A DNA stretch of 64,000 bases from Okeania sp. SIO2C9. GTDB taxonomy: Bacteria; Cyanobacteriota; Cyanobacteriia; Cyanobacteriales; Microcoleaceae. Within the stretch, counting starts at the first letter, position 1. Each line of letters begins with the position of its first letter. This document shows positions 27,603-37,001 of the stretch, piece by piece. Where the stretch lies: assembly GCF_010672455.1 (NCBI RefSeq), contig NZ_JAAHGO010000002.1:62001-126000 (forward strand), in the 5' to 3' direction. The position numbers and the translations under genes were made by a program. A model generated the notes under the pieces. It saw only the letters and a list, made by a program, of their open reading frames with translations. It was not told the origin of the DNA and did no database searches.

Positions 27603-27730
27603 TTTTCCAACAGCTCGCTCCGGCTCACCTTCATAGCATCAGCTATCTCTAGAAGCCTTTGCTTGGTATCTGGAGTTACTGTCAGATTTAGGGGGACTTT
27701 CTTTTGATTGTATCTTGGTTTTCCGGCCAT
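27530..27730 (-). CDS. Ribbon-helix-helix (CopG-like) DNA-binding protein
   Basis: 66 residues. The pattern KVPLNLTVTPDTKQRLLEIA, DAMKVSRSELLEKWV is a classic RHH fold: a basic beta strand, then two helices with a G/S-R-SE turn. Such proteins are transcriptional regulators, antitoxins or plasmid-type repressors. The C-terminal 20 residues look out of frame (see the overlapping entry). It lies just left of the TnpB element, and no toxin gene is beside it. Confidence 0.68.
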   Translation of the reverse strand: MAGKPRYNQKKVPLNLTVTPDTKQRLLEIADAMKVSRSELLEKWVKVWSEMESLELLGEFQACFEK

Positions 27731-28073
27731 TCTTATTATCTTTTTCCATTGTACGGGTACAGGATAATTTTACAGAATTCCTCTTGACATAATTATTTAC
27801 GCATGATAACTTAGTAATTAAGTAACGCGCATTACTTCATAGGAGGTAACTGCCTAACGGTCTCAAAAGAGACTTGTGAGTTACACCGTAAAGCACGATC
27901 GTATTTGATTTTGAACGGCTATCGCTAATTGAACCTTTGGCGATCGCCTTGAATTACTTGTTTGACCGAAAAAATGGGTCTCAAGCCTCGCCCATAAGCG
28001 GGCGACTTTATTATTGCGGGTTGATTTTTTTTCAATAAATATATTATAATTTTGCTAGTTTGAAGTTCAAGTC
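27731..28073. other. Left flank of the TnpB element
   Basis: No gene. It contains a structured stretch at 27840-27900 (GGAGGTAACTGCCTAACG, GGTCTCAAAAGAGACTTG, CAAGTCTC-type pairing) and a hairpin GTCGCCCGCTTATGGGCGA at about 27985-28006, either of which could be the IS left-end structure. The true left end could not be fixed. The missing C-terminus of the disrupted receiver-ATPase was sought here on the minus strand and not found. Confidence 0.45.
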
Positions 28074-29276
28074 ATGAAAGCTAGATTTAAGTACCGTATA
28101 TATCCAACGCCGGGACAAAAATACCGATTAGCCAAGCTATTTGGCTGTGTTCGTGTTGTTTGGAATGATAGTCTAGCTTGTTGCCAACAGAAGTATAAAT
28201 CGGGAGAAAATAAGCCCACTAATTCAGAACTACAAAAGCTTTTTATTACTCAAGCCAAAAAGACTAAAGATAGAGAGTGGTTATCGGAAGTTTCTAATAT
28301 ACCATTGCAGCAATCTTTAAATGATTTAAACCAAGCTTATCAAAACTTTTTTAAGTCAACCAAAGGTAAGAGGAAAGGTAGACCTATAAAGCCTCCTAAG
28401 TTCAAAACTAGAAAGTCAAAGCAAACTGCTAGGTTTAGAAAAGGTGGTTTTAAAGTTGGTGAGCATAAAGTTTATTTAGCTAAAATTGGAAAGCTGAAAA
28501 TAGTTTGGTCAAGAGAGTTACCCACTGCTCCATCATCAGTAACAGTAATAAAAGATTCCGCTCATAGATATTTCTTGAGTTTTGTAGTAGAAATACAACC
28601 AGAAATCTTATCTAAAACTGATAATTCAGTTGGAATAGATTTAGGAATTAAAACTTTTGCTACTTTGAGTAATGGCACAAAGGTTGATGCTCCTAAGCCT
28701 CTGAAGAAACGAATTAAGAAATTAAGAAAGTTAAATAAGTCATTATCTCATAAAACTAAAGGATCTAAAAGGTATGAAAAAGCCAGGGTTAGAGTCGCTA
28801 AGTTCCATGCCAAACTGAAAGATACAAGAGCTGATTTTTTACATAAATTATCTACTGAAATAATTCGTGAAAACCAAACAGTTGTTTTAGAAGATTTAAA
28901 CGTTTCTGGAATGGTTAAAAACCGTAAACTATCCAGAGCAATTTCTGATTTAGGTTGGAGACAATTCCGGACATTCTTAGAAGGAAAAGCAGAAAAATAT
29001 GGTCGTGATTTTAGAGTAATTAGTCGTTGGGAGCCAACGTCTCAAATTTGCTCAAATTGTGGCTTTAAAGGTGGGAAGCTAGACCTGAAGGTGCGAGAAT
29101 GGGAGTGCCTAAACTGTGGTGCAAAACATGATAGAGACGAGAATGCAGCAATAAATATATTAGTCGCGGGCGGGCAGTCCGAGACAAAAAACGGACGTGG
29201 AGGCAAGCGTAAGACTACTGCAAAAGTAGCAGCAGCCTGTGAGACGTCAACCCGCCGAGGAGCTTCGGTTCGGTAG
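28074..29276 (+). CDS. tnpB: TnpB, RNA-guided nuclease of an IS200/IS605-family (IS1341-type) element
   Basis: 400 residues with the N-terminal HTH (KYRIYPTPGQKYRLAKLFGC) and an intact RuvC-like site: Asp189 (GIDLGIKTFA), Glu273 (VLEDLNVSG) and Asp355 (HDRDENAAINI). The zinc ribbon has both Cys pairs (CSNCGFKGGK, CLNCGAK). TnpB uses an RNA from the element's right end to cut DNA, helping retain the IS. No tnpA is present, so it must rely on a transposase in trans. This intact copy matches the dead one at 12376-13260. Its 3' end overlaps the tail of the disrupted gene on the minus strand. Confidence 0.93.
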   Translation: MKARFKYRIYPTPGQKYRLAKLFGCVRVVWNDSLACCQQKYKSGENKPTNSELQKLFITQAKKTKDREWLSEVSNIPLQQSLNDLNQAYQNFFKSTKGKRKGRPIKPPKFKTRKSKQTARFRKGGFKVGEHKVYLAKIGKLKIVWSRELPTAPSSVTVIKDSAHRYFLSFVVEIQPEILSKTDNSVGIDLGIKTFATLSNGTKVDAPKPLKKRIKKLRKLNKSLSHKTKGSKRYEKARVRVAKFHAKLKDTRADFLHKLSTEIIRENQTVVLEDLNVSGMVKNRKLSRAISDLGWRQFRTFLEGKAEKYGRDFRVISRWEPTSQICSNCGFKGGKLDLKVREWECLNCGAKHDRDENAAINILVAGGQSETKNGRGGKRKTTAKVAAACETSTRRGASVR

Positions 29277-29310
29277 GAATCTCCGCGCCTTTAGGCCGGA
29301 GAGGATGTCA
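29130..29310 (+). ncRNA. Predicted omega/reRNA scaffold at the TnpB right end
   Basis: In TnpB elements the guide RNA covers the 3' end of tnpB and the right end of the IS, and the guide is the flanking DNA. Here the end has two hairpins (CCGCCGAGGAGCTTCGG, and CCGCGCCTTTAGGCCGG near 29285-29301) and stops near GAGGATGTCA (29310). The predicted guide would begin at 29311, in the interrupted receiver-ATPase gene. Exact RNA ends are inferred. Confidence 0.5.
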
Positions 29311-30521
29311 ATGAATGAAACTCCTGTTCCTGCAAGAGACTCTCGGATGGTTTCTTTAACTTCTTTTTCAGTTAAGTAAGTCAGTTCGACCCTAGACAAA
29401 AAGTATCTAGAGAGGGGATGGTGTTTTTGAATAGATGTTATTTCTACCCAATTTGTAGAAGTTGATGCCAAACCTACTAGAATTTTAGTTTCCATGAGTG
29501 AATCTGTTAGTGCTGATTTTAATGTCATCAAAATCTCTGGAACTGCTGCCAAGTTTTCTAGGTCGTCAAGCAGGATAACAAATACATCGGTTTTATCTTC
29601 AATGTCTTCCCATAGTTTGGTGAGAGTGTCTCGTAAAAAAGCTTTAGGTGATATTATCTTCTGCTTATTATTATTGTTACGCTCAATTTTTAATCCAGTT
29701 CCCAGTATATTAATTTCCAGAGCGCTTAAGAATTCAAGCACTTTCTGAAACCGCTCAACAGGGTAAGGTAGATCGTGCAAAATACCTTCTACTATGATAT
29801 GAGCAACATCCAGTAAATTTGAATCTGCTTGAATGGGTTCGATGGGAACGATACATGAAATATACCCACGACTTTGACAGATTTTTTTATATTCTCTCAG
29901 TAATGTTGATTTACCAATTCCCCAATCACCAAGAATTAGGAAGTGTTCTCGATATTTACTATAAATTGCTCTATTGAGCTTATCTTCAAAAAATTGGAGT
30001 TCCTGTGTTCTGCCGCCAAAAACAGTAGGTTCCAAACCTGTCATTGGTGTAAAAGGGTTTCCCACTCGCCTGATTTTCTCGTTACGAGTATCTATAGCTC
30101 TTTGAACTGCTGACACTAAATCTTCAATTGCTGTAGCAGATTTTTCTATAAAATCACACACACCTTTGTTGAAAGTTCGCCTTGCTAATTCTACATTTCC
30201 ATAACCAGTTATCACAATAATAGGACGAAGTGGATCGAGGTCTACTGACTCATCTATTAATTCTAATCCACCCATTTCTTGCCCAGATGAACCTGGAATT
30301 TTTAAATCAACAATTAGAATTTCAAATGGTTGATTTCTTAGTTTTTTAAGTGCTGCGATAACTGAATCACATTCCTCTATTTCTATGGGCGATTTAGAGT
30401 CTAAATCCTGTGGTGTACCAAAAAAATTAAAAGATTCTAATCTGACTCTACGTTTTAAAGACTTAACATATCTTTTGAGGGTGTCTCTATTATCATCTAC
30501 AATTAATATTCTCAATACCAT
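29247..30521 (-). CDS. Receiver domain-ATPase response regulator, C-terminus truncated by the TnpB element
   Basis: Residues 1-145 are a receiver domain (LRILIVDDNRDT, phospho-acceptor Asp in ILIVDLKIPG, IIVITGYG, then FIEKSA). From about 170 a STAND/AAA-like ATPase follows (Walker A GDWGIGKSTLL, Walker B VFVILLDDLENL). The start is the ATG at 30521 (MVLRILIVDD); the frame opens 15 bases earlier with a TTG. Native sequence ends near 29313 after GTGVSF. The final 21 residues (DILSGLKARRFLPNRSSSAG) come from the IS right end read backwards. A winged-helix or effector end has probably been lost. It lies downstream of a hybrid kinase on the same strand, so the pair probably formed one signalling unit. 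Confidence 0.85.
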   Translation of the reverse strand: MVLRILIVDDNRDTLKRYVKSLKRRVRLESFNFFGTPQDLDSKSPIEIEECDSVIAALKKLRNQPFEILIVDLKIPGSSGQEMGGLELIDESVDLDPLRPIIVITGYGNVELARRTFNKGVCDFIEKSATAIEDLVSAVQRAIDTRNEKIRRVGNPFTPMTGLEPTVFGGRTQELQFFEDKLNRAIYSKYREHFLILGDWGIGKSTLLREYKKICQSRGYISCIVPIEPIQADSNLLDVAHIIVEGILHDLPYPVERFQKVLEFLSALEINILGTGLKIERNNNNKQKIISPKAFLRDTLTKLWEDIEDKTDVFVILLDDLENLAAVPEILMTLKSALTDSLMETKILVGLASTSTNWVEITSIQKHHPLSRYFLSRVELTYLTEKEVKETIRESLAGTGVSFIDILSGLKARRFLPNRSSSAG

Positions 30522-30598
30522 AATTAATAATTCCAAGAAAATAAAAACTTGTTAAAAGGTTAGATTTTAATTTACATATTTTTCTATATTTTATCAAC

Positions 30599-30685
30599 AG
30601 GACTTACGCGAGGACACTAAATGGTGAGGGCGAATGCCATTCGCCCCTACATATGGCGTTTTTAAGGTAAATTTGCGTAAGTCCT
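30599..30685. repeat. 87-bp MITE-like element with AGGACTTACGC ends
   Basis: Ends AGGACTTACGCG and TGCGTAAGTCCT surround the palindrome GGGCGAATGCCATTCGCCCC. It lies between the kinase and receiver-ATPase genes, close behind the kinase stop. Same family as 11389-11478 and 51473-51561. Confidence 0.8.
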
Positions 30686-30692
30686 GATAAAT

Positions 30693-32482
30693 TTAACTCT
30701 CATTAAATAAAAGAGTAATAGTAGTTCCTTTTTCAGAAGATTCTAGTTTTAAATCACCTCCCATTTGATGTATGATTCGATTACTTAGATATAATCCTAT
30801 GCCAGAACCATTTTTACTTTCTACAACTTCTTTAAACAGTTTATTTTTTAAATCATCGCTAATACCACAGCCATTATCCTGAATAGATAAAGTAATCAAT
30901 CCATTATTTTCATAATTTGCAAATATTTTGATTTGACTATCCGGTTTATGTAATACCTTTGTAGAATTTCCGATTAATTCAAACAAAATACTCTTGATTT
31001 GATCCGAATTTCCTAGAATAGTTCGACCTTTCAGATTTTCTTGTATCTTAACTTCCATATCTATATTAGACGGTAATCTGTGTCTAGACAAAGACTCAAC
31101 TTCAACTATTAGTTTTTCAATCTCAATAGCTTCCATCTGTGGCTTACCTATATTAAGATAATCCATCAACTTTTGTAGACGAATTTGGCTATATTCAAGA
31201 CTTCTTTGAATTAGTTCACATTCCTCCAGAATTTCTGGTGAGTTATTAGATAAGTAGCGAATTTCTTCGTTAGCCCCTCCAATATTTAGAAATTCTCCTT
31301 TCAGACTATGAACTACATCAGCACAAATTATTTGAGATATTTCATGTGTTTGGTCGCTAATATTTTGTTGGTTAGAGACCTCAACTGATGAAGATTTTTC
31401 CTCTACTAAATCTAGTGCATCTAATTCACTAGATTGGAGCCGATTTTTTGTATTTTCATCATCCTTTGTCTCTAATTCTTTAATTATATTTCGAGCATTT
31501 TTAAGATCATCTCTAAGTTTATCATTTGTTTTACTATAATAATCTAGACGATTTACAAAATTATTTACAAATTCCTCAGAATTATTTATTTTTTTAGCTG
31601 AATTAATAAATGTCCTAACTACATCCACAAATTCTTGATGATCTACTACTGGTTTACTAATATAACCATCTGCACCACTTTGCTTCAAAAAATATTCTCG
31701 ATCACCTGCCATTGCATGAGCAGTCACAAAAACCACAGGTATTAATACAGTTTTAGGATTAGATTTCAACATTTGAGTAATTTGAATCCCATCAACAGTT
31801 TTACCCTGGTAAACACTACGAACTAGAGAAACATCCATTAAGATAATATCAATTATACCTGACTCGCCTAAGAGTAGTACCTCCTCCACATTTTCTGTGT
31901 GCAACGTACAATATCCACCGCCTTTCATAAGAATTTTTGAAAATACACGAGCATTTTCATAGTCATCTTCAACAGATAGAATAACCTCATTTTTCAAAAT
32001 GCCTAATTTTTCACCCTGATTAATGAGGTCTGAGAAGTCTATTCCTAATAGTGAATTAAGTTTTTTAATCCGGTTTAATTTGAAATTAAAAGGCTCTTTA
32101 ATTTTGCACAAAGCTTCTATACTGGCTTTCAATTTATTAAAATTAAATGGTTTGGTTAAATAGTCATCTGCTCCCGCACAAAACCCTCTTATTTTATCGA
32201 GTTTATCTGAGGGTGCAGCCACCATAATTATGATTAAATCTGGAACCTTTTCTTTAAGAATAACTGATAATTCATAACTATTATTATCCGGTAAATTTAC
32301 ATCTAAAATAATTAGATATGGATTAAATATCTCTTGCAATGTTAGGCAAGTCTCACCATCCTCTGCAACTTCAATAATATATCCCAATTCTTTTAAATAA
32401 CTAGCAAATTCACTTCGGATAGCAGAGTCATTTTCTACTAGCAATATTTTTTTTTTATCTGTTTACTATTATCAGATTGCAT
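30693..32482 (-). CDS. Histidine kinase with two N-terminal receiver domains; start separated by a frameshift at T10
   Basis: Receiver 1 has Asp in LIILDVNLPD and Lys in LTKPF. Receiver 2 has IILMDVSL and ISKPV. A coiled coil (about residues 300-360) leads to a dimerisation helix with a likely phospho-His (ADVVHSLKGEF) and an ATPase domain (N box FELIGNSTK, G1 DNGCGISDD, G2 GSGIGLYL). There is no sensor domain, so input is probably by phosphotransfer. The frame from base 32444 has only TTG. The ATG at 32480-32482 gives MQSDNSKQIKKK but reaches a stop unless the ten-T run at 32447-32456 (A10 on the mRNA) is read one base longer, yielding KKKILLVEND. The partner is the receiver-ATPase downstream. 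Confidence 0.83.
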
Positions 32483-32572
32483 AATAACAATAGTTTGATT
32501 GACGTAATTTTTACTTATGTATTATTCCAACAAATTATGAGTACAAAACTTATGCAAATTGACCTTGAAAAC

Positions 32573-32888
32573 ACCATCTGTAGGGGCGAATGGTATTCGC
32601 CCTCCCTACAAGAGTTTTGATTTTGATTATGTGGTTAACTCATTTGAAACCACCATCTGTAGGGGCGAATGGTATTCCCCCTCCCTACAAGAGTTTTGAT
32701 TTTGATTATGTGGTTAACTCATTTGAAACCACCATCTGTAGGGGCGAATGGTATTCGCCCTCCCTACAAGAGTTTTGATTTTGATTATGTGCTTAACTCA
32801 TTTGAAACCACCATCTGTAGGGGCAAATGGTATTCGCCCTCCCTACAAAGGTTTTTGATTTTGATTATGTGGTTAACTCATCTGATAC
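32573..32888. repeat. 79-bp tandem repeat, four copies
   Basis: Units start ACCATCTGTAGGGGCGAATG at 32573, 32652, 32731 and 32810. Each carries the palindrome GGGCGAATGGTATTCGCCC and then AGTTTTGATTTTGATTATGTGG. Identity is high with scattered single changes. A related single palindrome follows at 32962-32987. It fills the gap between the kinase start and tldD. It is not CRISPR-like, because there are no variable spacers. Confidence 0.9.
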
Positions 32889-33014
32889 AAATTAATACTT
32901 TTGACTGTCTTGAGTGCGTCTTGCATTCTGAGGAAACCTCTAAATTACGCACTCGCTTTTGTACGGGCGAATGGCCATTCGCCCCTACTGACTTTTGACT
33001 TCCGCGTGGCGGTA

Positions 33015-34502
33015 CTACGAAGCACTACCAATCACAATATCGCGCACCCGCACAGGTACACAACTATGAGTCATTTGAGCTAACTGCATCGGTTCCCCTT
33101 TCCCACAAATATTCGTACCGCACTGCTCCCTTTCAGAAGCACTTCCCACCGCATCAACACTATTCCAAAAATCTGTAGTCATCGAATGATAAGTCACATC
33201 TTTCAACATTCCCACAACCTTCCCTTTTTTCACTTGCCAAAACGCATCTCCACCAAATTGAAAATTCCGTCGCTGTTGGTCAATAGAAAAACTACCAACA
33301 CCATCAATTAAAATCCCATCTTCAGTATCCGCAATCATTTCATCTAAACTAGCAGTATGACTACCACCATCAGGACCCGCTTCTAACCCCAAATTCGGAA
33401 TGCGTACCATCGGAACACTCGACCAACTGTCAGCAAAAGCACAACCATTACTACTACCACGACCAAGTCGATAAGCTGTTTCTCGGTCTGTGAGATAATC
33501 AACCAATACCCCATCCTTAACAACATACCATTCTTGTGACTTCACACCCTCATCATCATATCCCATGGTGCTACGACCACCTGCTTGAGTACGATCGCAT
33601 TTAAAATTCACCCAGGGAGCAGCATATTGAAGTTTACCCATTTTATCGGTAGTGGCAAAACTGGTACCAGCAAAATTAGACTCATAACCATAAACCCTAT
33701 CTAATTCAGTGGGGTGTCCAACAGATTCGTGGATGGTCAAAAATAGATTCGTTGGTTTTAAAATTAGGGTGGAGCGAATATCCGCAGGTCCTTTGGGAGC
33801 ATGAACTTTTTCAATTACTTCCTCAGCAACTCGTTCTACTTGACTCAATAGATCCGTGGGGTTAATATGCTCATAACCAATATTCAAAGGAGGTCGTTCG
33901 TAACTGCGACTTTGAGCATCACTATTAGCAATAGCTGTGCAAGTAAACCCAGGATAACTACGGTAAATTGTTTGCTCAATTAAGGAATCATTTGTAGAAG
34001 CAAATATTTTCTCTTCTTTAGTAAACCGGAGAAAAGAAGCAGCTTTTTTCACTCCTCGCTCCTCATAACTCAATAACTTCTCATTCAAATTTAAAAGTAA
34101 TTCTGCCTTTTCGCCAATGGGTACTGCAAAAGGGTCAATTTCAATCGGAGTAACATAACTATCGCGGTAGGTTTCCACAGGTACTAACTTTACTGGTGTC
34201 TGTTGACAGAGACGACTACCCTTAGCAATATCTACCGCTAGAGCAACAACTCTAGCTACCTCTTCTAGACTTTGGCGATGACTGGCAGCAAAACCCCATG
34301 AACCATTGAGCAAAACTCTCACCCCAAAACCAGAATTAACCTTATCTTCTAATCTATTGAGAGAGCGATCGCGAGCTGTTAAATTCTGAGAACGATAAAG
34401 ACATAAACGAATATCCCCATATTCACATCCGGACTGACGAATTAAGTCTATTGCGAGGGTAGCTAATTCTGTAGTTTGAATCTTTGCTGGTGCTTGTACC
34501 AT
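33015..34502 (-). CDS. tldD: TldD-family metalloprotease
   Basis: 495 residues. The zinc-binding signature HESVGHPTELD and the glycine-rich region (GYDDEGVKSQEWYVVKDGVL) are diagnostic of TldD/PmbA (U62) peptidases. TldD with TldE (PmbA) degrades unfolded or flexible peptides and matures some ribosomal peptides such as microcin B17 and CcdA. The length is right for TldD. No tldE/pmbA partner lies next to it. The ATG at 34502 gives the normal N-terminus. Given a PatA-type protease in the same window a peptide-processing link is tempting, but the genes are 17 kb apart. Confidence 0.93.
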   Translation of the reverse strand: MVQAPAKIQTTELATLAIDLIRQSGCEYGDIRLCLYRSQNLTARDRSLNRLEDKVNSGFGVRVLLNGSWGFAASHRQSLEEVARVVALAVDIAKGSRLCQQTPVKLVPVETYRDSYVTPIEIDPFAVPIGEKAELLLNLNEKLLSYEERGVKKAASFLRFTKEEKIFASTNDSLIEQTIYRSYPGFTCTAIANSDAQSRSYERPPLNIGYEHINPTDLLSQVERVAEEVIEKVHAPKGPADIRSTLILKPTNLFLTIHESVGHPTELDRVYGYESNFAGTSFATTDKMGKLQYAAPWVNFKCDRTQAGGRSTMGYDDEGVKSQEWYVVKDGVLVDYLTDRETAYRLGRGSSNGCAFADSWSSVPMVRIPNLGLEAGPDGGSHTASLDEMIADTEDGILIDGVGSFSIDQQRRNFQFGGDAFWQVKKGKVVGMLKDVTYHSMTTDFWNSVDAVGSASEREQCGTNICGKGEPMQLAQMTHSCVPVRVRDIVIGSAS

Positions 34503-34883
34503 TGTATGTTAGTCTTAATTTTATCTAATTTATATTATGATGCACTACTTTTGTCCAAAATTTTAGTTTGTAGTTGGGCTTTAGCCCAAGCAATACTTAT
34601 TACCATTTCTCACGCAAGAATGCTATATCTGATTGGGTGAGGAAATATGGGAGGTGTAGGGAGAGGAAAAGAAAGAAAAATCTATACTAACCAACTAAAT
34701 AATTGTCAAAAACAAACTTTTAATCTTGGTAACTATTTAACTGTTGAAGTGTAGCATTAATGCATGGTAATTGGTATTATATGAGGGCTAAAGCCCAACT
34801 ACGAGCGTGATTATAACTTTTCTACCGAACATCATATTCATCAAAAATGGTTGTAGATTTGAGAGAATCCTGAGGAATTAGCT
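34503..34883. other. Divergent intergenic region between tldD and the AMIN gene
   Basis: Contains an inverted pair with GGGCTTTAGCCC-type sequence (TAGTTGGGCTTTAGCCCAAGC at 34571 and GGGCTAAAGCCCAACTACGAG at 34787), so the span 34571-34806 is probably another hairpin-ended dispersed element. No gene was seen. Confidence 0.5.
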
Positions 34884-36299
34884 ATGCCAAATCAATATTC
34901 ATCTCCAAAAAATCTGTTAAAATCAAAGTTTTTATTAAAATTTATTGGATTAGTAGGAACACTGGTAATTAATTGGAGTTTTACTCGGCCAGTTTTTGCC
35001 GCCTTCTTAACAAACTGGTTTTTTGACCCAGACAATAATCAACTCCAGTTTACTCTCCCATCAGGTACCGCTCCTAGTTTTTCTTTAGAAAATAAACCAG
35101 CTCGTCTAATTGTATATATTCCGAATACAGAAGTTAGTGTAGATGTGACAGAGTTATATCCGGCAGGTTTGGTGCGCCGAGTTAGTCTTTCTCAAGAGCA
35201 ACCAGAGCAAGCAAAAGTTATTATAGATTTTGCTCCTGAAGTGGTTATCTCTAGCAAACAAGTACAATTAGAACAGGTCGAACCACAGGAAAATAGTTGG
35301 CAGTTAAGTTTGCTTGTGACTGAGGGAGAATTTTCAGAGCCAGCAGAGGCCATAATTTCAGAACAGCCAACTGAACCAGAAACTACTGAAGTAGAAAATG
35401 CTCAAACTACCGAAGAAGAAGAAAATAATCAAACTTCTACTCAACCAAAGAAAGATAGTGTAGGTTTGTTAGACACTACTCCAGAAGAGGAATCTCCTTT
35501 ACCCAACCCAGGCCCTTCTGCCGAGCCTTCCGTACCATTTTTGGTCATTCCCACTGATAGGCCAGGTAGATTTAGATCTCCAGTAGTAGATGCTTTGAGT
35601 AATGAAAAGCCGGAAACGGAAAGTTCTCAGGCGATAGAAACACCCGCACTTCAGACTAGAGAGGAAGAAGAGACAGCTATTTCACTTCCTCCAGAGTCCA
35701 CAGAAAAATCAAAATACAATACTACACCATCAGTAGATGTGATTACTTTTGGTGAACCTTTGCCTGGATCGTCGGGACAAAAACAATCTGAAGATGATTC
35801 TTCTATCTTAATAGAGGAAGGAGAAGTGATAGGTTTAATTTATCCTTCTCAAGAAGTTAAATTACCACGAGATATTGAGATACAGGAAGTTTTGCTACTC
35901 AAAGAGGCGATCGTTGACGAATCTGGTAGAGTTATAGTACCAGCTAGAACACCTGTAGTTGGTGGTTTTGAGACTACCACTCAGGGAAGTAAATTTATTG
36001 CTAGGGCTATATATGTAGATGAGCGCTTAATTCCTTTTTCTGCTAAATCAGAATTACTCCGAGGCCATCGTAATATAAATGAAAAACTTTTGGCTGCTAG
36101 TAGCGCTGGTGGGGGGTTAGGGTTATTACTACTGACTGGTTCAGGTTTTGGTTTTCTGGCAGGAGCAGCTCTTGGTGCTGGTAGTGTTGTTCTTACTTCT
36201 CCTCGTCCTTTTATCCTAGAAGGCAATAGTATTATAGAAGTTCGTGTAGTTGAGGATTTACCTCGTTCTAGATTTTACGAGGATATTAGCAATTTTTAA
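34884..36299 (+). CDS. AMIN-domain exported protein of unknown function
   Basis: 471 residues. A signal peptide or anchor at about 20-39 (IGLVGTLVINWSFTRPVFA) precedes an AMIN-like beta domain at about 40-145 (NNQLQFTLPSGTAPSFSLEN, PARLIVYIPNTEV, AKVIIDFAPEV), which targets periplasmic proteins to cell-wall or envelope machinery. Residues 145-310 are acidic, Pro/Thr/Glu-rich and probably disordered. The C-terminal part has a conserved-looking block (SQEVKLPRDIEIQEVLLL, VPARTPVVGGFE) and a Gly/Ala/Leu-rich hydrophobic stretch near 405-430. No amidase domain is attached. Confidence 0.8.
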   Translation: MPNQYSSPKNLLKSKFLLKFIGLVGTLVINWSFTRPVFAAFLTNWFFDPDNNQLQFTLPSGTAPSFSLENKPARLIVYIPNTEVSVDVTELYPAGLVRRVSLSQEQPEQAKVIIDFAPEVVISSKQVQLEQVEPQENSWQLSLLVTEGEFSEPAEAIISEQPTEPETTEVENAQTTEEEENNQTSTQPKKDSVGLLDTTPEEESPLPNPGPSAEPSVPFLVIPTDRPGRFRSPVVDALSNEKPETESSQAIETPALQTREEEETAISLPPESTEKSKYNTTPSVDVITFGEPLPGSSGQKQSEDDSSILIEEGEVIGLIYPSQEVKLPRDIEIQEVLLLKEAIVDESGRVIVPARTPVVGGFETTTQGSKFIARAIYVDERLIPFSAKSELLRGHRNINEKLLAASSAGGGLGLLLLTGSGFGFLAGAALGAGSVVLTSPRPFILEGNSIIEVRVVEDLPRSRFYEDISNF

Positions 36300-36317
36300 A
36301 GGCAGACAAAGTCAACA

Positions 36318-36439
36318 ATATCATGTCCGAACGACATAGGGGTCAGGAGTCAGTAGTCAGGAGGAGAGAGAATTGCAAAGATGAGCGTAGTTATGATGAT
36401 TGGAGAATTTTTGTATGTCCAATTAAACGGATTTGATAT
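36318..36439. repeat. MITE-like element with ATATCATGTCCG / CGGATTTGATAT ends
   Basis: 122 bp with inverted ends and a core of GTCAGGA/GTCAGTA heptamers. Same family as 18354-18503, 50284-50423 and 61393-61579. It lies in the convergent gap between the AMIN and DUF3172 genes. Confidence 0.72.
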
Positions 36440-36491
36440 AATTCTAAATTCTAAATTCTAAATTCTAAATTCTCCCCCACTCCCTACTCCC

Positions 36492-37001
36492 TTAGAAATT
36501 ATTTTCAGGAGCATTTCCCCCTGGCCCTAATTGATCGGGTAAGAAGAGGTTTTGAGCACTATCGTTTTGATAGATACAATTAATCTCTGGATCGTCATTA
36601 ATATTTCCGGTATAACCAAAAGTATTCATCCTGTTTTTACAATCGCGTACTTGCTCGTTGTTGACTAAGTTTCTTTTCTCCAGAATTGACCAGTTATTTC
36701 TGCGGATGACACACCCTGGTTTTATATTTGGTTGAGATACATATACATTAAAAGGGTTGAGAGTCAAGAAAACTCTCATATTCGTTACCATAGCACTAGC
36801 TCCAAACTGTACGCAAAGTTCTGGGTTTGGTACGCTGCGATCGATAAATTCACGAGAGGCCACGTTTTGGGGAGTAAAATTAGCGGTGGAGCTAAAGGCA
36901 ATACCGATGCCAATACCTAAAACAAATACTCCTCCTAAAATTGCTATAGTGGCATAGTTGAATCTAGATGGTTCGGTGGTAGTTTGAGGTCTACGTTTCA
37001 T
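36492..37001 (-). CDS. DUF3172 family membrane-anchored protein
   Basis: 169 residues. One N-terminal membrane helix at about 18-37 (YATIAILGGVFVLGIGIGIA) is followed by a soluble domain with four Cys (ELCVQFGAS, PGCVIRRNNW, VRDCKNRMN, EINCIYQND), which could form disulfides in the lumen or periplasm. It matches the cyanobacterial DUF3172 pattern (MRVFLTLNPFNVYVSQP). The function is unknown. A clean ATG at 37001 gives MKRRPQTTTEPSRFNYA. Confidence 0.83.
   Translation of the reverse strand: MKRRPQTTTEPSRFNYATIAILGGVFVLGIGIGIAFSSTANFTPQNVASREFIDRSVPNPELCVQFGASAMVTNMRVFLTLNPFNVYVSQPNIKPGCVIRRNNWSILEKRNLVNNEQVRDCKNRMNTFGYTGNINDDPEINCIYQNDSAQNLFLPDQLGPGGNAPENNF

Noticed and set aside
32573-32888. 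Possible CRISPR array from four regularly spaced repeats
   Set aside because: The whole 79-bp unit repeats with no unique spacers, and no cas gene is nearby. It is a simple tandem duplication.
32590-32998. ORFs across the 79-bp array
   Set aside because: A period not divisible by three, with repeated stops and repeated peptide fragments, shows chance frames.
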